Shown here piece after piece: positions 59,027 to 64,000 of a stretch of 64,000 nt of DNA. How positions within the stretch are numbered: the stretch's first letter is position 1; the number at the start of each line of letters is the position of its first letter. The DNA is taken from NCBI GenBank assembly GCA_035526505.1, contig DATLCF010000002.1, forward strand, positions 434,001 through 498,000, read 5' to 3'. The translations under genes were made by a program, and so were the position numbers. Under the pieces are notes generated by a model. It had not been told where the DNA came from. It was given only the letters and a program-made list of their open reading frames with translations, and did no database searches. This DNA comes from DATLCF01 sp035526505 (GTDB taxonomy: Bacteria; Patescibacteriota; Saccharimonadia; Saccharimonadales; UBA4665).

Positions 59027-59041
59027 ATTGCTAACGCTACC

Positions 59042-60652
59042 TTATCTTGCCGGCTTTTGCAACAAGCTGGCGATAAAACCATTGAACATCGGGTGTGCCC
59101 GATTAGGGCGCGATTTGAATTCCGGATGGAATTGGCTGGCTACTAAAAACGGATGGTCAATGCCCTCGATCATCTCTACCAGATGGCCGTCGGGCGACAA
59201 GCCAACGGGCCGGATACCCCATGCCTCGTACTGGTCGCGGTAGGCATTATTGCATTCGCCGCGGTGACGGTGACGTTCGACAGCATTAGTTGCACCGTAC
59301 AGTTTGGCTGCCAGGCTTCCCTTTTCGATTTTGCACTGGTAATTGCCCAAGCGCATGGTACCGCCGGTGTTTTCCTTGCCGACTTGGTCGGACATAGTAT
59401 TGATAACGCGATCTTTGGCGTTGGGGTCAAGTTCAAATGTGGTGGCGTTGTGCAGGCCGGCGTTGCGGGCAGCGGCAATCACGGCCATTTGCAGCCCCAA
59501 GCATAGGCCTAGGTACGGTTTTTTGTGCTTTAGGCAATACTGGGCCGCTTTGATTTTACCCTCCAGCCCGCGCGTACCAAACCCGCCCGGCACTACAATG
59601 CCGTCCACACTTTCCATAATTTCGCTAATATCGTGCTGTTTTTCTAATGCTTCGGCATCGATCCATTCGATCACCGGAGCCACATTGTTGGCCCAAGCGG
59701 CAGCACGCAGGGCTTCGAACACTGACAAATACGTGTCCTGGTTATCCATGTACTTGGCTACAACGCCAATTTTGACGTGCTTGTCGTGCGGCTTGGTGGC
59801 ATGTTCGACTGTTTTTCGCCACTCTGAAAAGCTGGGTTTTTTAGTTCTAAGGCTTAATTTGTCACAAATAACGTTGGCGATGCCGGTTTCTTCCAGCGTG
59901 AGGGGCACACCATAAATAGTTGGGGCATTGGGCAATAGTGCAATAGCTTCTTCTTCGACGCCACAGAACAGACTTAACTTGGCTTTAACACCGTTGCTGG
60001 CTGGTTGTTCGCTGCGGGCTACTAAAATATTGGGTGTTACACCTAAGCCACGCAATTCGCGTACAGCATTTTGGGCTGGCTTGGTTTTGGTCTCCTGGCT
60101 GGCACCCAGATAAGGCAAATAGACTACGTGTACATACAGACAGTTTTCTAAGCCTACTTTTAGACCAAATTCGCGTATGGCTTCGATAAAGCTCAGACTT
60201 TCCAGATCGCCCACTGTGCCACCGATTTCTACAATATGCACATCAAAGCCCTGACCTGCTGCCTTGAGGTACTCCTGAATGGCTGCGGTTAGGTGGGGGA
60301 TGATTTGCACGTCTTCGCCGGCATACTTACCTGCTCGTTCGTCTTCGATAACCTTTAACAGCACCCGGCCGCTCATAAGGCTGCTGGCGCTGGTGAGCTC
60401 TTCGTCCAAAAACCGTTCGTAGTGGCCCAGGTCCAGGTCGGTTTCGGCACCGTCCCTAGTAACAAAACACTCGCCGTGTTCGCGAGGGTTGAGGGTACCG
60501 GCATCAACATTAAGGTACGGGTCACACTTTTGAATGTTTACGTGCAGCCCACGGGCTTTTAGAACGTTACCAATCGAAGCGGCAGTAATACCCTTTCCTA
60601 ATCCAGAAAGCACACCACCAGTTACAAATACATACTTCGTCGGCTTTGTCAC
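59042..60652 (-). CDS. pyrG: CTP synthase
   Basis: 536 residues. The synthetase domain starts YVFVTGGVLSGLGKGITAASI and has QKCDPYLNVDAGTLNP. The glutaminase domain has the nucleophile Cys in PYLGLCLGLQMA and the His/Glu pair in SQFHPEFKSRP. It converts UTP to CTP with glutamine. GTG 60652 starts the conserved N-terminus; a TAGTAT box lies 4 nt upstream, so the leader may be absent. Confidence 0.97.
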   Translation of the reverse strand: MTKPTKYVFVTGGVLSGLGKGITAASIGNVLKARGLHVNIQKCDPYLNVDAGTLNPREHGECFVTRDGAETDLDLGHYERFLDEELTSASSLMSGRVLLKVIEDERAGKYAGEDVQIIPHLTAAIQEYLKAAGQGFDVHIVEIGGTVGDLESLSFIEAIREFGLKVGLENCLYVHVVYLPYLGASQETKTKPAQNAVRELRGLGVTPNILVARSEQPASNGVKAKLSLFCGVEEEAIALLPNAPTIYGVPLTLEETGIANVICDKLSLRTKKPSFSEWRKTVEHATKPHDKHVKIGVVAKYMDNQDTYLSVFEALRAAAWANNVAPVIEWIDAEALEKQHDISEIMESVDGIVVPGGFGTRGLEGKIKAAQYCLKHKKPYLGLCLGLQMAVIAAARNAGLHNATTFELDPNAKDRVINTMSDQVGKENTGGTMRLGNYQCKIEKGSLAAKLYGATNAVERHRHRGECNNAYRDQYEAWGIRPVGLSPDGHLVEMIEGIDHPFLVASQFHPEFKSRPNRAHPMFNGFIASLLQKPAR

Positions 60653-60739
60653 CTCGATACTACCCTTCCAATACTTTTATAGATATTACGCTATGAGGCC
60701 CCTGTTTGGCAAGAGCCAACGGTTGTGCGAAATGTCACA

Positions 60740-61966
60740 TTACTGCAACATTTGGATGGCTGCGTCTTTTTGGGGATCGCGTTTGTTTTTGTAATCGTCG
60801 TCGGTCATTTTGACCGCTTTGTCCGGCGTGATGCCTTTTTTGTCGATATTTTGGCCATTGGGGCGATACCAGCGGGCAATGGTTACCTTTATTTCAGCGC
60901 TGCTGGCCAGCGGCAGTATTTGCTGCACACTGCCCTTGCCATAGCTTTTGGCGCCCACCAACTGGGCCACTTTGTTGTCGTGCAATGCCCCGGCCATAAT
61001 TTCGCTGGCACTGGCGCTGCCCTCGTCTATGAGTACAACCGTGGGGATACCCTGCAGTATGTTGTTGCCGGTTGCCGTATAGGTGTTAACCACTTCGCCG
61101 CCACGCTTTTCTTGCAGAACGGTCTTGCCCTGGGGCAGCCACAGGCTGGAAACATCAACGGCAGCATTCAGCAAGCCGCCTGGGTCGCCGCGAAGGTCTA
61201 GGACAATACCTTTGACTTGTTTATCCTTGAAGTCTTGCGCAGCTTTGGTGGTCAGTTCTGTGGTGTCTTCACCAAATTGGCTAATTGCTAGATAGCCGAT
61301 AGCACCATCTAGTACTTCCGACTTTACGCTGGGCACCTTAATGTCGGCACGCGTGATGGCAAAACTTAATTCCTGTGACTTATCACGCACAATTTTGAGC
61401 GTGACCTTGGTGTCTTTGGGACCGCGAATTTTGCTGACAGCCTCGTTAATGCTCATACCGCTGGTGCTGGTATTGTTTATGCTGACAATAACGTCCTGCG
61501 GACGTAAGCCTGCCTTGGCAGCCGGAAAACCGCTTATGGGTGACACAATAATGAGGTTGTCGTTGGCGTCCTTGCCCAGTTCGGCACCAATACCGGTAAA
61601 TGACCCGCTTAGCTGGCTATCAAAATCTTTAGCGTCTTTGGTGTTGAAATATTCAGTGTACGGGTCGCCCGTGGCTTCAGCCAAGCCTTTTTTAATGCCA
61701 TCCAATAGTTGTGTTTCCGTCAGTTTGCCGTCGTAATTTTTGCGAATGGCATTATAGGTTTGGTCTACGCTGGAATAATTCAGCTTGCCCGGCAATCCGG
61801 TCTGATCACTTTTTGTACCCTGAAAGCCAATGGTGCCATTGCCAATACCCACGCCGAACTCAAAAATGAGTAGTATGCCCAGGCCAATACCAATGGGTTT
61901 AATAAAATTACCCGCCTTTTGCTTCAAAGATTTTGCATGCTGTTCAGTAGATGATTGCTGTGGCAC
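60740..61966 (-). CDS. C-terminal processing protease (S41 family)
   Basis: About 408 residues from GTG 61966 (AGGGGA upstream); GTG 61981 is an alternative. One membrane helix (IGIGLGILLIFEFGVGIG), an N-terminal helical part, a PDZ domain (GSFTGIGAELGKDANDNLIIVSPISGFPA, in outline), then the protease core. The catalytic Ser lies in DEGSASASEIMAGAL and the Lys in AKSYGKGSVQ. CtpA-type enzymes trim envelope proteins or cell-wall hydrolases, fitting the CHAP hydrolase gene nearby. Confidence 0.93.
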   Translation of the reverse strand: MPQQSSTEQHAKSLKQKAGNFIKPIGIGLGILLIFEFGVGIGNGTIGFQGTKSDQTGLPGKLNYSSVDQTYNAIRKNYDGKLTETQLLDGIKKGLAEATGDPYTEYFNTKDAKDFDSQLSGSFTGIGAELGKDANDNLIIVSPISGFPAAKAGLRPQDVIVSINNTSTSGMSINEAVSKIRGPKDTKVTLKIVRDKSQELSFAITRADIKVPSVKSEVLDGAIGYLAISQFGEDTTELTTKAAQDFKDKQVKGIVLDLRGDPGGLLNAAVDVSSLWLPQGKTVLQEKRGGEVVNTYTATGNNILQGIPTVVLIDEGSASASEIMAGALHDNKVAQLVGAKSYGKGSVQQILPLASSAEIKVTIARWYRPNGQNIDKKGITPDKAVKMTDDDYKNKRDPQKDAAIQMLQ

Positions 61967-61993
61967 CCTTGTTCCCCTCACGTTTATGTTCTG

Positions 61994-61999
61994 ATTATA
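61994..61999 (-). promoter_or_regulatory. -10 element of the C-terminal processing protease gene
   Basis: TATAAT on the minus strand, giving a leader of about 20 nt to GTG 61966. No clear -35. Confidence 0.4.
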
Positions 62000-62065
62000 C
62001 AGAAGTACATCCCGCCGCCATAGTGACAAAAAGCGAATTATAAAATTCTTCAGCAGCTTAGGGAT

Positions 62066-63247
62066 CTAGGGGAAGTGAATGAACACCAGACTGGAGGCAT
62101 TTACATTGTAGGCGAGCGAAAACGTGCCGTTCAGGCTAGCATTGTACTGACTAATATTGATGGTACCGTCGCCATTAACGCTTTCCACATACATAGCGTG
62201 CCCGTACGGCTGGCTGTTTTTGATGGCTACGTCGCCCGCTTTTGGATGAGTATCCACCGGTATGCCTGCAGCCCGGGCGTTATCGTCCCACTGGTTGGCA
62301 TTACCAATACCGCCCCAATACGGCATGTGCCTGCCGCTTTCGTATACCTTCCAGGCTGTGTAGCTTACACATTCACGGTTGTACATGCCCCAGGCATCGA
62401 CCAGGGTATCCTGGCCCGAATTACACCATGGTGTAGGATAGGTATCGCCGTGACTAGTGTCGCAGGCGCCACCTACTACCACCCTGGCACCACCAAATAG
62501 CCGAGCGTTTTCGGCCGCCTGCTGGGCGCGCAAACCGGCTATCTTGGATTGATTGTCTTTAATTTGTTGAGTGTAGGCTGCTTGCTGCCCTTGGTTGTAG
62601 GCTAATAGTTGGGCCTGTTGAGCACGGTCTGAATCCAGTTGGGCCTGTTGAGCCTTTTGTTCGTCCAGCAGCTGGTCCACTTGGTCTTTTTGGCCTTTCA
62701 GCTGATTTTGCAGTTCGCTAATTTTTTTAAGCGTGGTTTGGATTTTGCTTTGGACCGCGCTGCGGTATTCTTCTTTATCTACAAAGTCGCTAAGATTTTT
62801 GCTACTGGCCAGCATTTCGATGGTAGTGGGCGAACCGTCCACATACATAGCCTTAATGTCTTCACCCAGTACGTGGCGCTGCTTGTCCAGCTCGGTCTGG
62901 GCACTTTGAATTTGCGACATTAGTTCGGCCTGCTTGTTCTGGTTGGTTGTAATTGCTTGCTGGACAGCACCTATCTGGGCCTGTAACTTACTGATAGCAT
63001 CCTGGTAGCTATTGGCCACGGACTGCAGCCCTTGCACTGTCGACTGGGTGGAGGCATTTTGCTCTCGCAATGCCTTGATCTGTTCGTCAAACTGGTCGGC
63101 GCGAGCCGTGGGCACAACCGTGGTACCCACCACTAATAGTGTAGCCACGCTTAAAAGCGGTATGCCTGCGAGCATCCGCATTACCCCTGTTTTTTGACTC
63201 TTTTTTATACGTTTCATGTTAGTTTTCGGTAAACGTATTCTTAGCAT
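62066..63247 (-). CDS. PcsB-like secreted hydrolase (coiled coil plus CHAP)
   Basis: 393 residues. Signal or anchor helix (LLSVATLLVVGTTVVPTARA), a long coiled coil (about residues 50-250, heptads of Gln/Leu/Lys), then a CHAP amidase/endopeptidase domain with the catalytic Cys in NRECVSYTAWKV and His in YGHAMYVESV. This is the layout of PcsB, the peptidoglycan hydrolase controlled by FtsEX in streptococci. ftsX lies directly upstream on the same strand. ATG 63247 has GGGGGAG about 5 nt upstream. Confidence 0.9.
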   Translation of the reverse strand: MLRIRLPKTNMKRIKKSQKTGVMRMLAGIPLLSVATLLVVGTTVVPTARADQFDEQIKALREQNASTQSTVQGLQSVANSYQDAISKLQAQIGAVQQAITTNQNKQAELMSQIQSAQTELDKQRHVLGEDIKAMYVDGSPTTIEMLASSKNLSDFVDKEEYRSAVQSKIQTTLKKISELQNQLKGQKDQVDQLLDEQKAQQAQLDSDRAQQAQLLAYNQGQQAAYTQQIKDNQSKIAGLRAQQAAENARLFGGARVVVGGACDTSHGDTYPTPWCNSGQDTLVDAWGMYNRECVSYTAWKVYESGRHMPYWGGIGNANQWDDNARAAGIPVDTHPKAGDVAIKNSQPYGHAMYVESVNGDGTINISQYNASLNGTFSLAYNVNASSLVFIHFP

Positions 63248-63320
63248 ATCACTCCCCCGTGTTGCTTGCAAATTACCCTCGACTGGTTTTGAATTTGTTT
63301 GTTTGGAGCTTGCGAAAAAA

Positions 63321-64000
63321 CTATTTCGAGGATTTAAACTTTAGATACCGCCTGGTAGCAATGACAGAAGAGACGGCTCCGATAAGTATACCAACACCCA
63401 GCTGCATGGTCAAAAGCTGCCAAAAATGTGCATGGAAATATTTGGCCGAATAGTTAATGTCTAGCAACCCCAAGCTGCTGGCCTGTAGCGCCGAACTGGC
63501 GGCCACAAACAGCGAATTAATAATAGCCACCGATATAATGGCCGACAAAATACCATAAATAATACTCTCAACTACAAACGGCCCGCGGATATACCAGGTG
63601 CTGGCGCCCAACAGGCGCATAATGGTTAGCTCGTCGCGCCGGTTAAAGATGGCCATTTGGATAGTGTTAAAAATAATTAGTACTGATATGAATGCGAATA
63701 CAGCCACCGCCCCTATGCCGGCTTCGCGCAATACATTGGTAGCATGGGTAATTTTGTCAATCGCCTGCTTGCGATCGCCGGAGTATGACGGCGAATCGGA
63801 CTGTAGCTTTTGTATGTCGGGCTTACTAAGAAAGTCTTTGATGTCTTGTATTCTGTTAAGATCGCGCGGCTTTACCTGCACCGTGGCTGGCAAGGGGTTG
63901 TCGGTTTCGGACACAGCCGCCAGTAGTTCGGGATTGTTAGCATTCTGTCGTTTGTAATTTTGCAGGGCATCTGTTTTGGATAGATACGTTATACGTTCTA
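63321..64000 (-). CDS. ftsX: Cell division protein FtsX (partial at window edge)
   Basis: The frame stays open on the minus strand to the window end. The visible part contains an extracytoplasmic segment (YLSKTDALQNYKRQN, NPELLAAVSETDNPLPA) and three membrane helices, with MAIFNRRDELTIMRLLGAS, the FtsX signature, after the first. FtsX and the ATPase FtsE transmit energy to periplasmic hydrolases. The internal GTG at 63914 is not the true start because the upstream codons match the family. Confidence 0.94.
   Translation of the reverse strand, partial: ERITYLSKTDALQNYKRQNANNPELLAAVSETDNPLPATVQVKPRDLNRIQDIKDFLSKPDIQKLQSDSPSYSGDRKQAIDKITHATNVLREAGIGAVAVFAFISVLIIFNTIQMAIFNRRDELTIMRLLGASTWYIRGPFVVESIIYGILSAIISVAIINSLFVAASSALQASSLGLLDINYSAKYFHAHFWQLLTMQLGVGILIGAVSSVIATRRYLKFKSSK

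Overview
The window looks like a chromosomal segment of a Candidate Phyla Radiation / Patescibacteria genome, most likely Saccharibacteria (TM7). This is an inference from gene content: housekeeping genes with no biosynthetic pathways, many short proteins of unknown function, DUF3048, DUF4868, a SipW/TasA-like pair, and a sigma-region-4/HARE-HTH protein. The code is the standard one: TGA is used as a stop, for example at 12613-12615. Genes are tightly packed on both strands. One tRNA is present; there is no rRNA, CRISPR array, prophage or recognisable insertion sequence.

Layout. 1-6 kb: end of a DUF4367-like gene, gltX, an SPFH protein, a DUF3048 protein and a histidine kinase/receiver pair. 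6-9.8 kb: an SOS-type lesion-bypass group (mini-UmuD-like protein, long inverted repeat, umuC), rlmH, two unknowns and tRNA-Glu(CUC). 9.8-15.4 kb: a second kinase, an ABC-2 exporter, a receiver with a 300-residue Pro/Ala tail and a pseudouridine synthase. 16-24.3 kb: der, pth, a TM2 protein, a large unassigned structured RNA, dprA, a small-ORF locus with an attenuator-like leader, topA (start codon inside a 164-bp inverted repeat) and a sigma4/HARE-HTH regulator. 24.3-34.5 kb: an unknown gene, a 6S-like RNA candidate, then a division/cell-wall cluster on the minus strand (mraZ, rsmH, ftsL, PBP, mraY, ftsW, murG, ftsQ) without Mur ligases, preceded by four MraZ boxes. 34.5-49.6 kb: yvcK, radC, a PIF1-like helicase, nadD, alkD, small enzymes, a DUF4868/KwaB-like protein with a membrane neighbour, a leaderless HTH regulator, rnhA, nudix, glyS and a secreted trypsin-like protease. 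49.6-58.6 kb: recO, a receiver and kinase pair that have both lost their phosphorylation residues, xseB/xseA, a UPF0104 protein, a signal peptidase fused to a lamin-tail-like domain beside its probable TasA-like substrate, an RNA methyltransferase and rpmA. 58.6-64 kb: a receiver, pyrG, a C-terminal processing protease, a PcsB-like CHAP hydrolase and the end of ftsX.

Recurrent theme: at more than a dozen first-in-operon genes a -10 hexamer lies only 6-9 nt before the ATG or GTG, so the transcript should start at or next to the start codon (leaderless). Genes inside operons usually carry a Shine-Dalgarno sequence instead. None of the four receiver proteins has a DNA-binding output domain.
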